NCBI GenBank assembly: GCA_001599355.1 | Contig: BCGQ01000003.1 | Location: 1,242,468 to 1,306,467, forward strand | Length of the DNA: 64,000 nt | Direction of reading: 5' to 3' | Source of the DNA: Nakazawaea peltata | Lineage: Eukaryota; Ascomycota; Pichiomycetes; Alaninales; Pachysolenaceae | Made by a program: the position numbers and the translations under genes | In this document: positions 38,693 through 48,118 of the stretch, in pieces | How the letters are laid out: each line of letters begins with the position of its first letter | Position numbering within the stretch: the first letter of the stretch is position 1 | The notes under the pieces: generated by a model | The model's input: only the letters and a program-made list of their open reading frames with translations | The model's database searches: none | Told to the model about the DNA's origin: nothing

Positions 38693-40393
38693 ATGTCTAT
38701 TTTGGAACGTGTGACTCAGGCAGTATACCGGAACAATCTTCTTCCGCGTTTGATTCGCCTGTTGTCTTCATTGGCGGTACTCCTCGCCATAGTGGGCGTG
38801 GGATGGATCTTCGTCTTGCCCATGGATGGCCAGTATCGCCGGACATACATCTCTGAGAACGCGTTAATGCCCTCTCAACTGTACTCCTTCTATAGGGAGA
38901 GTGAGTGGAACTTCCTCAGAGGATATAGAAGTGAGATAGTGAACTTAGTCAAGACAGACGTTCCTAGTCGTAACCTGGAAGTCCAGAATTGGCTTTCGGA
39001 TTTGGGTTATAAGACTTCAGTACATGAGTTTTCGACTTTAGAGGGTGTCTCAGGACAAAATTTGTATGCTATATTGCATACAGCAAGGGCTGATTCGGAA
39101 CTGATCTTGATTTCTGCCCCTTGGGTTACCTCAGCAGGCGAAGATAACATAGGAGGAGTCTCATTGGCTGTTTCTTTGGCAAAATATTTCAGTAGATTAC
39201 ATATATGGTCTAAAAACATTATTGTGGTGATTCCAGAAGACCTGAAACGTGCATCGAGAGCATGGGTAGACCTGTATCACAAGGAACTTGAGAACACTGG
39301 AGGCTCAATTGAGCTGCTGATTGTTTTAGAATACCCATCAGCAAACGACGGTTTGGAGTACTTGGAATTAGAATATCTGGGATTAAACGGACAATTACCG
39401 AACTTAGACTTAATTAACTGTGCTGTCTTCATTGGAGAGCATGAAGGTTTCCAAATCTCGCTTCATGATACCTTACAATACCTGCGTAGAGATTACTGGA
39501 CAAGACTTTCTGTATTGTTGAAGGGGATCAAAGATTTGGCCATGACTGGTATAGTTTCTAATAGTTGTGAGACATTTTCTGGGTGGAATATCCAACTGCT
39601 CACTTTAAGAGCTAAGGGAAATGATGGTCCTATTGATATTACTACTTATGGTCGTGTTGTTGAAGGAATGTTCCGCTCGGTCAATAATTTATTGGAGAAA
39701 TTCCATCAATCTTTCTTCTACTATTTAATGTTACTGCCCCGGAATTTCGTCAGTATCGGAACTTACTTGCCAAGTGCTGTATTATTGAGTGTTGCTTATG
39801 GAGTAGCCCTGATGAACAGTTTCTTCAATAATGACTTTGCCTATGTCGATTTGATTTCTGTGATTTCCAAGCTGCTTTCGGTATTTAGTGTAATGTTACT
39901 GATCTCTACAGGAGTCGGATTGTATTTACAAAGTCATACAGGAATTATTGACGAGAAATTGTCTCAAATATTTGTCCAAGCCAATATTTCATTAAGTATC
40001 TTACCTTTGATTAACATCGGAGGGGTGTTTGGTTTCAAAGATTTAAAAGTTCGTTATGTTTTACAAAGTTGGTGCTTCTTATACCTCACTATGCTGTTAG
40101 TATCATTATTAGTAGTGCATTTTACTCTTCTGTTTAGCATTGGAGTTCTTTCCATCCCATTACTTGCTACTAAAGTCGAATTCAAGAACCAAAAACTCAT
40201 CAATACTCTCGCTTTACTTGTGTCGAACCCCTTCACAGCCTTATTTGTGGTGTCATATGTGGATGAATTACCTTTACACCAATTACTTTCGAATCTTTTA
40301 TCATCATGGACTGATTTGGGATGTTGGACATGGTTTGTGGTGATCATTGGATGGTATCCGGTCTGGCTTTCGATCTTAGTAGCCGTTGTATAA
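38693..40393 (+). CDS. GAA1: GPI transamidase subunit Gaa1
   Basis: Gaa1 subunit of the ER GPI transamidase, which shares the complex with Gpi17 and the catalytic Gpi8 and is thought to handle the GPI donor. It is 566 aa. A first transmembrane helix at about 19-42 (LIRLLSSLAVLLAIVGVGWIF) precedes the family sequence RRTYISENALMP. A lumenal M28-peptidase-like domain follows (ILISAPW, NIGGVSLAVSLAKYFSR, IIVVIPED). Several C-terminal helices occupy about 335-566. Order and length match S. cerevisiae Gaa1 (614 aa), slightly shortened. Confidence 0.93.
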   Translation: MSILERVTQAVYRNNLLPRLIRLLSSLAVLLAIVGVGWIFVLPMDGQYRRTYISENALMPSQLYSFYRESEWNFLRGYRSEIVNLVKTDVPSRNLEVQNWLSDLGYKTSVHEFSTLEGVSGQNLYAILHTARADSELILISAPWVTSAGEDNIGGVSLAVSLAKYFSRLHIWSKNIIVVIPEDLKRASRAWVDLYHKELENTGGSIELLIVLEYPSANDGLEYLELEYLGLNGQLPNLDLINCAVFIGEHEGFQISLHDTLQYLRRDYWTRLSVLLKGIKDLAMTGIVSNSCETFSGWNIQLLTLRAKGNDGPIDITTYGRVVEGMFRSVNNLLEKFHQSFFYYLMLLPRNFVSIGTYLPSAVLLSVAYGVALMNSFFNNDFAYVDLISVISKLLSVFSVMLLISTGVGLYLQSHTGIIDEKLSQIFVQANISLSILPLINIGGVFGFKDLKVRYVLQSWCFLYLTMLLVSLLVVHFTLLFSIGVLSIPLLATKVEFKNQKLINTLALLVSNPFTALFVVSYVDELPLHQLLSNLLSSWTDLGCWTWFVVIIGWYPVWLSILVAVV

Positions 40394-40662
40394 AGATAAT
40401 CTATGTGTTTTAGAGGGCGATGCTTACGTAAGCTTCCTAATTAGTATATATTGGATATGCACGACCTTTTGATTTGATATATGTAATTAATTATTCTAAT
40501 TGGGAATATTGATAGTACACGACCATTTGAAAGTACCTTTAGAGTAAGGTTTACATGGCAGGAGGTCAGATCAAAGCATACGAGCATTCAAAAGAAGTTC
40601 TACCAACTAGTCTACATCCTGTATAGATCAGAAATACAATAATATTACCACTTATTATCTAT
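40394..40662. other. Convergent gap GAA1 / ALT1
   Basis: TGCACGACC (40458-40466), CTAATTGGGAATATT (40496-40510) and TACACGACC (40516-40524) again bring the TCGTGCA-type word next to a CCAATT/AATTGGG word, although no promoter is expected between convergent 3' ends. Confidence 0.4.
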
Positions 40663-42189
40663 TTATTTGTATTCAGCCATAAACTTCTTGTGGAAGGCTT
40701 CCCAGTCGTAGATCCATTGAGTTCCTGGAGCCAAGAAGGTGGTTCTGACGTGATGAGTACCTGGCTTTTGACCGAACCCGGAACCTGGAACGGCACAGAT
40801 ACCGGTGCTGATCAATAATTCATGACAGTAGAATTCATCTGGAGCGTAACCCAATTCCTCGGCTTTAGCAATGGCCTTAGCTGGTAAATTGATCTTTGGG
40901 AAACAGTACATGGCACCTTCAGGTTGTTGGCATTCTACATCCTCCATCTTGTTGAAACTTTGGTACAACAAGTTGGCTCTTTCTTCCAAAGCATCATGGA
41001 TAGAGACTCTCTCTTTAATGTACTCTGGGTAACTGGCGTCTCCCTCTTTTGGAGGGTTGATCATTAATTCTACAAGGGCCTGACCAGTGACGACTGGACA
41101 TAAGGAAATGGAAGCCAATTTCAAGATCTCGGCTCTGACATCATCGGAGAATCCGATCAATTCCATGTATCCTCCTCTTTGACCACACTCTCCGCTGACA
41201 CCCTTGGAGGTGGAGTGTAAAGAAGCCAATTGGACGTTATCGAATTTGCCTGGGTACTTTTCTTGCAAGCTTCTCAAGACCTTCTTCATAGAGATGAACT
41301 CTCCTCTGAATACATTCTCTTGGTAAACTTCATCGGCAATGACGACCATACCTTTTTCGGCAGCGACCGAGAAGATCTCCTCGATGGTTTCCTCGGATAA
41401 AATAGCACCTGTTGGGTTACCTGGGTTAATTACAACAAGAGCTCTGACATCGACACCTTTATCCAGGTGCTCTTGGTACAACTCACGTAATACACTTGGG
41501 TTGACACTCCAGTTGGACTCCTCTTCCAAATAGTATGGGACGACTGGCGAGTCATTCAAGGCCAAAGTAGCAGTGTACAATGGGTATTGAGGGATTGGGA
41601 TCATGAATCCAGTGCTTGGTCCATTGGATAAGATAGATAACAAGTAAGAAACAGCAGTAGAGGCACCGGTAGTCAAGAAGATATCGTCAGCACTCAGCTT
41701 ATAACCGTCTCTCTTGGTGATGAAGTCAGCAACCGACTCTCTGACGGCAGGAACACCTTGAGAATGAGAATAAGCACCTACAGATCCAATACTCTCCAAC
41801 AAATATGTCAGTCTTTCAATGACATCTGGAGCAAAAGTCTCCTTGACCAGTGGAATCTCCAACAAATCTGGGTATTGCAAAATAGACAAGACTTGTCTGT
41901 AGTAGGTCAATGGCTTTTGGTCCAACTGTTGAGGGTTTCCAATATTGGCGTTGATGATCTTCTCGAAAGGCAACGAACAATCGTCCTTCAGTAACTCAAC
42001 ACGTAATTCCTCCAGCTTGGTTGGAATTCTACCTCTAACGGCGTACTTGGCGGCTACGGCATTCTTGTTTAAATGAGAGACGGACAATTTGGTGGCCGGC
42101 TCAAAAGTTGGGGTGCTCGAAAGCAGTCTTCTGGCAAATCCAGAGACACTTCTGCTAACTCTGATGGTTCTGAACATTTTGGTTGACAA
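40663..42189 (-). CDS. ALT1: Alanine aminotransferase
   Basis: PLP-dependent alanine:2-oxoglutarate transaminase (alanine + 2-oxoglutarate to pyruvate + glutamate), 508 aa. MFRTIRVSRSVSGFARRLL is a basic, mitochondrial-presequence-like N-terminus, so the mitochondrial isoform is likely. Diagnostic blocks are KYAVRGRIPTK, NANIGNPQQLDQKPL, GAYSHSQGVP, IFLTTGASTAVS, VINPGNPTGAILSEETI, IADEVYQENVF and the Schiff-base Lys329 in LHSTSKGVSGE. CTG codon 59 (IPTK-x-EELR) and codon 127 (ER-x-TYLL) occupy alanines of the yeast enzyme (IPTRAEEL, ERAERLL). An RRPE-like TGAAAAATTTTA and a CCN6GG site lie just upstream. Confidence 0.95.
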   Translation of the reverse strand: MSTKMFRTIRVSRSVSGFARRLLSSTPTFEPATKLSVSHLNKNAVAAKYAVRGRIPTKLEELRVELLKDDCSLPFEKIINANIGNPQQLDQKPLTYYRQVLSILQYPDLLEIPLVKETFAPDVIERLTYLLESIGSVGAYSHSQGVPAVRESVADFITKRDGYKLSADDIFLTTGASTAVSYLLSILSNGPSTGFMIPIPQYPLYTATLALNDSPVVPYYLEEESNWSVNPSVLRELYQEHLDKGVDVRALVVINPGNPTGAILSEETIEEIFSVAAEKGMVVIADEVYQENVFRGEFISMKKVLRSLQEKYPGKFDNVQLASLHSTSKGVSGECGQRGGYMELIGFSDDVRAEILKLASISLCPVVTGQALVELMINPPKEGDASYPEYIKERVSIHDALEERANLLYQSFNKMEDVECQQPEGAMYCFPKINLPAKAIAKAEELGYAPDEFYCHELLISTGICAVPGSGFGQKPGTHHVRTTFLAPGTQWIYDWEAFHKKFMAEYK

Positions 42190-42698
42190 CGTTATGGTTT
42201 GTTCTCCAATGCTATTGGGGGGTGTTTATGACTAACCTTCGGCTTTAATAAGGTGAAAAATTTTAGAAGCGCGATTTCCGGATCGGGAATTATGCGCCAT
42301 CGGATCTGCCGATAACGTTAGGCGGAAGAGGTGCATGGGTTCGGGGAATGCTCGAGGGAGGCATCGAGGGATGAATGCGAGAGAGAAATGGGAGGGAGTG
42401 CAGGGTAGGTAGAGAAGGAGAGGGGAGAAAAGATCTTAGGACGGAAGAGAGTCTAGAAATTTTCATTGAATTTCGATAATTGATTTTTTGATTACACTGA
42501 TTTGGTGTTACGATGTTGATTTATTATATTTTGTACTGTTAACTTGCTTAATTCGGTGCAGTGCAGAGCTTGGGCAACTCCAGCCAGCGCACTATGCACT
42601 CACTGTAGAATGCCTAATATTCGTCTTCTTACCGCTAAGCATCAATGCCCTTCCCAAATGCAGCTAAATTCTCTACTAAACACTAAATCTTCGCGCAT
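42190..42698. other. ALT1 promoter and mutarotase 3' flank
   Basis: 509 bp. Apart from the boxes above there is a purine-rich GAGGGAGG/GAGAGA stretch (42345-42430). Small frames are not protein-like. Confidence 0.6.
42254..42290. promoter_or_regulatory. ALT1 promoter boxes (RRPE-like and CCN6GG)
   Basis: TGAAAAATTTTA (42254-42265) and TTTCCGGATCGGGAAT (42275-42290) lie 65-100 bp before the ALT1 start. The second fits the Mcm1 pattern TTTCC-N6-GGAA. Confidence 0.4.
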
Positions 42699-43061
42699 TT
42701 ATTTTTCAAATCTAAATACCTCTGGAACATCTAACCACCATCCTTTAGGATCATGACTACCTTCTGAACCAGTGACCAAACTGATCTGCATAGCGTCGGT
42801 TCTCTTCCACCATTCAAGATTGACCGGGTCTTCACGCATCAACAGAGAATCTCTCTCGAAATCATCTCCAGTGTATTTGAAATGAGCGATCAAGAGACCC
42901 CCCAACTCCTTACTGTAATTGATCGAGTAGTCCTCAATATGATAATGTGCCAATCTCTCCAAAACTGGAGCTGGGGTGTTGATGTGGATCTCTAAGTACT
43001 CCTCCTCGAACTCAGGTCTCAACTTGACCATTTGACAAATACGTTTTCCGGCGTGACTCAT
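42699..43061 (-). CDS. L-rhamnose mutarotase-like protein (RhaM/DUF718 family)
   Basis: 120-aa protein of the RhaM family, which interconverts anomers of L-rhamnose and related sugars. The match covers the whole length: ICQMVKLRPEFEEEYLEIH (bacterial AFVMQVNPDAHEEYQRRH), the central IEDYSINY and LLIAHFKY strands, WWKRTDAM (WWKYMTDVM) and the closing EVFRFEK (EVFYLP). The fold is a dimeric ferredoxin-like barrel. No other rhamnose-pathway gene is visible here, so the physiological sugar is uncertain. Its promoter has two core copies of ATTTACGAAT in sense orientation (reverse strand, about 43203 and 43237). Confidence 0.85.
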   Translation of the reverse strand: MSHAGKRICQMVKLRPEFEEEYLEIHINTPAPVLERLAHYHIEDYSINYSKELGGLLIAHFKYTGDDFERDSLLMREDPVNLEWWKRTDAMQISLVTGSEGSHDPKGWWLDVPEVFRFEK

Positions 43062-43256
43062 TTTGTACTGTTTTCTACTGATTCTAACTCAATTGATTGT
43101 CCTTTACAATCCCTCTGTTAATTGACTATAATTGAACCCCACGAAATGATGTTGAGCGCTTAAGATTCCCGAGGGAGCGGACATTGTTCCCCGCAAAAAC
43201 TTATTCGTAAATTCAGAGCAATATCTCGAACTGATTTATTCGTAATATATGAGCAG

Positions 43257-46200
43257 TTATATAGTGAAGTGTTTAGCTTGATCTTTGTAGGAAGCGGCTT
43301 CAGCCCATGAGATCGAGTCGAGCTTTTGTAGTCTAGTTTCATCCCCGAGCTCGAAAAATGTTTCGAAAAGAACCTCACTGCAAAGAACCCGTACCTTACT
43401 GTTTTGTGACGAACACATAGTGTTTACCATACGATGTATCCCTTTTTTAAAGAAAGCGTCTGAGCTATTCCTGAGGTACATGAATTTGAAAAGTCGATAA
43501 CACAGTCCAAGCCTGGTGATATTGAGTTGATTCAACTGGAGATTGAATACTTTGACAAATAGAGGCTTGTAGTCGTATTCTGATGGGAACTCAACTTGGT
43601 ATTCAAATAATCTTTGAAGTAAAATAAGGCATGAATTTTGTAATTTAAATTTCCGGTCATTGGTCCGTTTTTGGTGGGACTCGAAGTCGAATTCAATGCC
43701 AAGATCAGCACATTGATCTGATGTGATTGAAAATTCACAATTTTTCGAAAGAATCGACCCTATGATTTCGAACAGTTCTGTTTTTGTCAGCTGATCACAC
43801 CATTTTTCCAAGAACTTCAAGAGCGATGTTAACGAGTTCCTGGACATTTTATTAGATGAGATTAACGCTCCAGCTAGAAGACAGTATCCCTTCCAAAATT
43901 CTTGTTTCTCTAAAGAAGAACTGGAAGAATACACATTCTTTAATAGGTAGTCAAAATAAGACTCATTATTAGTGATGATATCAGAAGGTGTATCGGGTAA
44001 TTGATATGTCTTAGCAAAAAGTCGAAACGACTCCTCTCTGAGTCTGTCAATCATGTCAAAATTCAATCTTGTCAATTTACAATTAACGTAATTCTTTAGC
44101 AGTTGATCTTGCAATATATTTTGTAAATTATTGCTCACAAATCTTACTGTAGCCCCTCTGAGTTTTGCTCCGACATCTCCTTGGCTGGTGATCGTATAAT
44201 CATCGAATTGGTTGATGATCCGAATGAGGAAAGGTCTCTCAAGTCCATGTTTTGAATTATAAACAGAAAGACTATCTATTAATGTGGCTCGTACTTCATG
44301 GTCTTGCTTTGGTTCTTCAATAATATTCAACAATTGATTTAGCTGCAGAGAATTCAACAAGTTAAAAGCACGGAAACTACGAGATACCCCAACATTATTA
44401 CCCATTTTCACATAATAGATCAACTTATCGAAAAATTCTGGTGACATTTCAGGCAAATTCTCCACAATTGCTTCGAATTTTTCATGAATTGGATCAGAAG
44501 AGGTCATTTTGATTATACTGAAAATTAGATCCTGTGTACTGTCGAAGATCGAGAGATCTCCGTATACTGACATAATAACGGAAATCAAGTGCAATATCTC
44601 CTCACCTTTACTCCAATTATCTCTATGAGTATTGAAAGTTTGGGAAATGACCAACTCTTTTACTGAATTTAATTGTTCTTGATCGATACGTTTCTTTTTG
44701 AGTAACTCCAGAAGCATATAAAGCAGGCCGGGCAGTCGTTTACGAGAATCCAGAAACAGCATTGCCTGCTCGATTGAAATATCAGAGTCGAGCAGTGGAA
44801 TTAACCTCTCAAGACTCAATTTCCTAATTTGATAGTCATGGTGGAAACAGTTGTTTGACAAATGCTCCGAGATGAATGAGCTGAAATCGCTATTGAATTC
44901 ATTTACCAAAATTTGCGATAATAAATAAGACTTCTTGATATCACCCAAGGCCGTGAAATCTAGATACTCGATCAATTTTAATTTGAAATAGTTAGGGGAT
45001 ATTCCCCAGTTGGTATATTTATCGTAGATTGTATCCCCAAATCTACCTACTAATTCTTGCATGACAGCACTAGCAGCTCTTCTGATCATCAAATCCTTAT
45101 CAAACAAACAGGCTAGTAAAAGGTCCTGGAAGATGCTCTTCAAATATGTTTCCTCTATAGATCTGTATTTCTTTACAAGGCACCACAGGACATAACACGA
45201 CAGGTCTCTAATGTTAGATCCTACAGTATGGGTCAATCGGTTCTGTTCGAGGAACAAAGTCTTGTGAAGAATCGATACTATGGACAGAACATAGCTAGGT
45301 AAGACCAATCTAGCATTCAAATACTCTGCTATAATGAGCAAGACCCCATGAAACTTATTAATATTGATCAAGTCTGGATCAAAATGTAACTCTACGAGAT
45401 TTTGAGAAGCCAAATCCAAATATGGGATCTCCAAATCGGAAAGAACAGTTTCAAGTAATTGCAGTTGAAAATCTTCGTCTTCCAACTTAAGAGAGATCTT
45501 AGCAAACTGTCTGGCGACACAGTATCTTATAGGAGTGTTATTATAGTCCAATTTGGAGATCAAACAATTAATTATATCTTCTACAATATCAGCACGGTCA
45601 AGCAATACCAGAACTTCACCAATTTTCCCCAAATTCTTCAATGAGTACTTCAAGATATTAATATTACCGGTTTGTTCGAGATGATACTTTGAAAATTCGT
45701 AATGCACATCGATAAACCCTTGGATCGTGAACACTTTGGATATTTTTACTAAATTATTCAAAACTGTGAGATAGTTGAGGATTATGAATTCAGAGCTGTT
45801 CTCTCCTTGTTGGGCCGGGAGTTGCTTATGATAGAACTCTTCCAAAAACTCGGTACTATCAGGCCTAGAAAGAAATCTACTCAATAACACAGCTGCAACG
45901 TCCAGCTCTTTACTGTTAGTAGTGAAGAAAGAGAGCCCCAATTGATATATTCTACGAGGAATTAGAGGGTTTACGGCGCTCAATTCAAATGGGTTTAATA
46001 CCAATATCGAGAGCCAAAGTAAGAGCATGAAATGTTGCTTCCAATTGCTGGTCACTTTATCACTGTTACTAGTTGATGATTCGAGTCTCTCTACAATAGG
46101 CTCTATCAAGTACACGTCACTAGGTAAACAGCTACTCAAACTCTTAAACCCTCGCACTTTAGTGAGTTGATAGAATATATCAGCGATCTCCAAGTTCTTA

Positions 46201-46565
46201 GACTCAAGTTCCAGCCTTTTATCACTGTCATCATTGATCGTGTACCCCTTACAAAGCTGGCTGATGAAAACATTCAATTTTGAATCGAGCAATTGAGGAG
46301 CTGGCTGGAATTCTTGAATAGCATTTAATACTTTTTCTAGCACAGAATTACTGGTAGTACCTTCATAATCGTCAGAATCACGAAAATCACCGCCCATTCT
46401 CACATCGTCATCGTCCGAGACCTCATCGGTCGCGATCAAAGAGTCTCTTTCTGCCTCAAATCGGACAATATCTGTTATACCAGCACTGATCGCGCCAAGT
46501 AACTGGTCCTTGACCTTGATGATCTCGATTTCGTCCTTATCCATAGTACAAAACACGAGCGTCAC
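43257..46565 (-). CDS. CIN1: Tubulin-folding cofactor D orthologue
   Basis: HEAT/ARM-repeat protein of the TBCD/Cin1 family, which captures beta-tubulin and, with cofactors E and C and Arl2, assembles alpha/beta-tubulin dimers. The 1,102-aa length is near S. cerevisiae Cin1 (1,014) and human TBCD (1,192). The N-terminal third has the family block ADIFYQLTKVRGFKSLSSCLP, VYLIEPIVERLE, then HFMLLLWLSILVLNPFELSA, matching human ITKVRGYKTFLRLFP and YMLLLWLSVTCLIPFDFS. The rest is a regular helical repeat array. An inner Met at 46544 (MDKDEIEIIKVK) may be the true start. An acidic insert (~50-66) is variable. Confidence 0.88.
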   Translation of the reverse strand: MTLVFCTMDKDEIEIIKVKDQLLGAISAGITDIVRFEAERDSLIATDEVSDDDDVRMGGDFRDSDDYEGTTSNSVLEKVLNAIQEFQPAPQLLDSKLNVFISQLCKGYTINDDSDKRLELESKNLEIADIFYQLTKVRGFKSLSSCLPSDVYLIEPIVERLESSTSNSDKVTSNWKQHFMLLLWLSILVLNPFELSAVNPLIPRRIYQLGLSFFTTNSKELDVAAVLLSRFLSRPDSTEFLEEFYHKQLPAQQGENSSEFIILNYLTVLNNLVKISKVFTIQGFIDVHYEFSKYHLEQTGNINILKYSLKNLGKIGEVLVLLDRADIVEDIINCLISKLDYNNTPIRYCVARQFAKISLKLEDEDFQLQLLETVLSDLEIPYLDLASQNLVELHFDPDLININKFHGVLLIIAEYLNARLVLPSYVLSIVSILHKTLFLEQNRLTHTVGSNIRDLSCYVLWCLVKKYRSIEETYLKSIFQDLLLACLFDKDLMIRRAASAVMQELVGRFGDTIYDKYTNWGISPNYFKLKLIEYLDFTALGDIKKSYLLSQILVNEFNSDFSSFISEHLSNNCFHHDYQIRKLSLERLIPLLDSDISIEQAMLFLDSRKRLPGLLYMLLELLKKKRIDQEQLNSVKELVISQTFNTHRDNWSKGEEILHLISVIMSVYGDLSIFDSTQDLIFSIIKMTSSDPIHEKFEAIVENLPEMSPEFFDKLIYYVKMGNNVGVSRSFRAFNLLNSLQLNQLLNIIEEPKQDHEVRATLIDSLSVYNSKHGLERPFLIRIINQFDDYTITSQGDVGAKLRGATVRFVSNNLQNILQDQLLKNYVNCKLTRLNFDMIDRLREESFRLFAKTYQLPDTPSDIITNNESYFDYLLKNVYSSSSSLEKQEFWKGYCLLAGALISSNKMSRNSLTSLLKFLEKWCDQLTKTELFEIIGSILSKNCEFSITSDQCADLGIEFDFESHQKRTNDRKFKLQNSCLILLQRLFEYQVEFPSEYDYKPLFVKVFNLQLNQLNITRLGLCYRLFKFMYLRNSSDAFFKKGIHRMVNTMCSSQNSKVRVLCSEVLFETFFELGDETRLQKLDSISWAEAASYKDQAKHFTI

Positions 46566-46869
46566 GTACCAATTGCCGATTTTTCACCACCCAAACTCAA
46601 CAGTCATCACTTGAGATCCAAATCAAAATAAGGTTACGTGAGGTAGTGGAGTAGAGCACAATTTCCCAATTGGGATTTTAGTCGTGTGATAATGTCTAAA
46701 ATACCTAATAAGGAAATCTATGCGATAACATATTAAATTGGGGGTTCTTCAAAGAGGGGTGGATTCATCAAGGGTATAGAAAGACCCATGAAACAGGCCA
46801 CCACGGCCCATAAGACTATACTATTCCTACAACATGTCATATCAATAAATATAATAAATATACATTGCC
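46566..46869. promoter_or_regulatory. CIN1 promoter with two MADS-like sites
   Basis: TTTCCCAATTGGGATTTT (46662-46679) is followed at once by AGTCGTGTG (46680-46688), and by CCTAATAAGG (46704-46713). The two CCN6GG sites are 32 bp apart. They lie upstream of CIN1 (minus strand) and beyond the NDUFAF5 stop. Confidence 0.45.
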
Positions 46870-47805
46870 TTACAAAATATCCTTGAAACTGATGTTAGCA
46901 GAACCTCTTTGCAGAGGTTGTGGCTGACTAGCCAGCTTCTTCCATCCTATGAAGAATAAAATACGGAAGGTCAGGGGTAAGATGATCTTATTGATGGATT
47001 GGTCAACTTCCCCGTGTAGAGTCTTGTAAACTGAGTCTGCAGCAATGATAGTGTCACGTGATAATGCAATATTTTCTATTCCCGTGACACTGTTACTCTC
47101 CCCCATCATTTGGAGATCCTTCATAAGGGCGAGTAAGTCAGGGTAGCACACCACTATCTCCTCTACATCAATGGTGACCAACTCAAAACCGCATTGTTTT
47201 AACAAATTGGACAAATCCTCTGAGCGAATAAAAGGAGAAACATGCGGGGAAACCCCTCCTTTCCTTTCCAACTCGGCAATTTGAAGAGAAGTCCTCAACT
47301 CAAATAAAGTGTCCGTGGTAAAGACGGATCCCATGAACATTCCGTCGGGTTTCAACAGTAAATTGATCTCCTTGAATACCCCACTCAAGTCATTAGTCCA
47401 ATGCAAGGCGAGATTTGATACTACCCCATCGAAAGTGCCGTATTTTTCGACATCGAATCGGTACGTCTCCTCATCTTCACAGACTTTGATCACCTCTAAA
47501 TCTTCAGCCTCAGGGATCGAGTCTAGAAGAACTTTTGACCCTTCTAAGCACCACACAGTCTGTAATTTTTCCTCTACGATCTTTTTTGTAGTCAAATCCG
47601 ATGTCTTCTCTAGCATTCGAAGAAAATTGGATCCATGTGATCCGTAGTCCATCATCTGTGGGAAGTCTCTTTTAATGTAGGAGAGTCTCTCGATAGTTCT
47701 GCGAGCTACTTCATCACGTAAATATTCCACATTTTGGTTGAATCCCACACGTTGTTTCTGGGTGAGTTTCACCGATCTATCAAAAACTCTCAGAATTCTA
47801 TTCAT
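46870..47805 (-). CDS. NDUFAF5: NDUFAF5-type complex I assembly factor (SAM-dependent family)
   Basis: 311-aa protein of the NDUFAF5/BioC-like group. Human NDUFAF5 hydroxylates an arginine of NDUFS7 during complex I assembly in the mitochondrial matrix. The match includes VFDRSVKLTQKQR, YLRDEVARRTIERL, VVSNLALHWTNDLSGVF, the long DTLFELRTSLQIAELERKGG with VSPF, GESNSVTGI, and the C-terminal GWKKLASQPQPLQRGSANIS. Motif I, usually DLGxGxG, here reads DYGSHGSN (53-60), so the SAM-binding loop is atypical. Mitochondrial targeting is inferred; no long presequence is visible. Its presence implies complex I, excluding Saccharomycetaceae. Confidence 0.88.
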   Translation of the reverse strand: MNRILRVFDRSVKLTQKQRVGFNQNVEYLRDEVARRTIERLSYIKRDFPQMMDYGSHGSNFLRMLEKTSDLTTKKIVEEKLQTVWCLEGSKVLLDSIPEAEDLEVIKVCEDEETYRFDVEKYGTFDGVVSNLALHWTNDLSGVFKEINLLLKPDGMFMGSVFTTDTLFELRTSLQIAELERKGGVSPHVSPFIRSEDLSNLLKQCGFELVTIDVEEIVVCYPDLLALMKDLQMMGESNSVTGIENIALSRDTIIAADSVYKTLHGEVDQSINKIILPLTFRILFFIGWKKLASQPQPLQRGSANISFKDIL

Positions 47806-48118
47806 TGTGATTTACCTCATAAGATCACCTTCTGTTCACCACCCCAAACGTCCCTGAAGACTTCAGCAAATGTGGGGTGGAAGAGGTGAGCCGAAAATGA
47901 AAATTTGGGTGGGAAAAAACGATGGAAAAGACGTGGGAAAATAGAGCTTTGTATTCAGCAAAATACGAATTCATGCGTTAACCCCACCTTTGTGTTGAGG
48001 AAGATGCCCTTCTGCGCTCCACCCAGTCTCCGCCTACAGCTCCTATGAAAAATATCATTTTCGGAAGGAGAGTCTTGGGGAGGAAATATCGAAGGCGGAT
48101 GATCAAATTGACCATTAG
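47806..48118. other. Divergent promoter NDUFAF5 / PPR-like gene
   Basis: 313 bp with AGCAAAATACGAATTC (47957-47972), a variant of the AGCAATTTACGAATT element, in sense for the gene at 48119. Nothing else is recognised. Confidence 0.5.
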
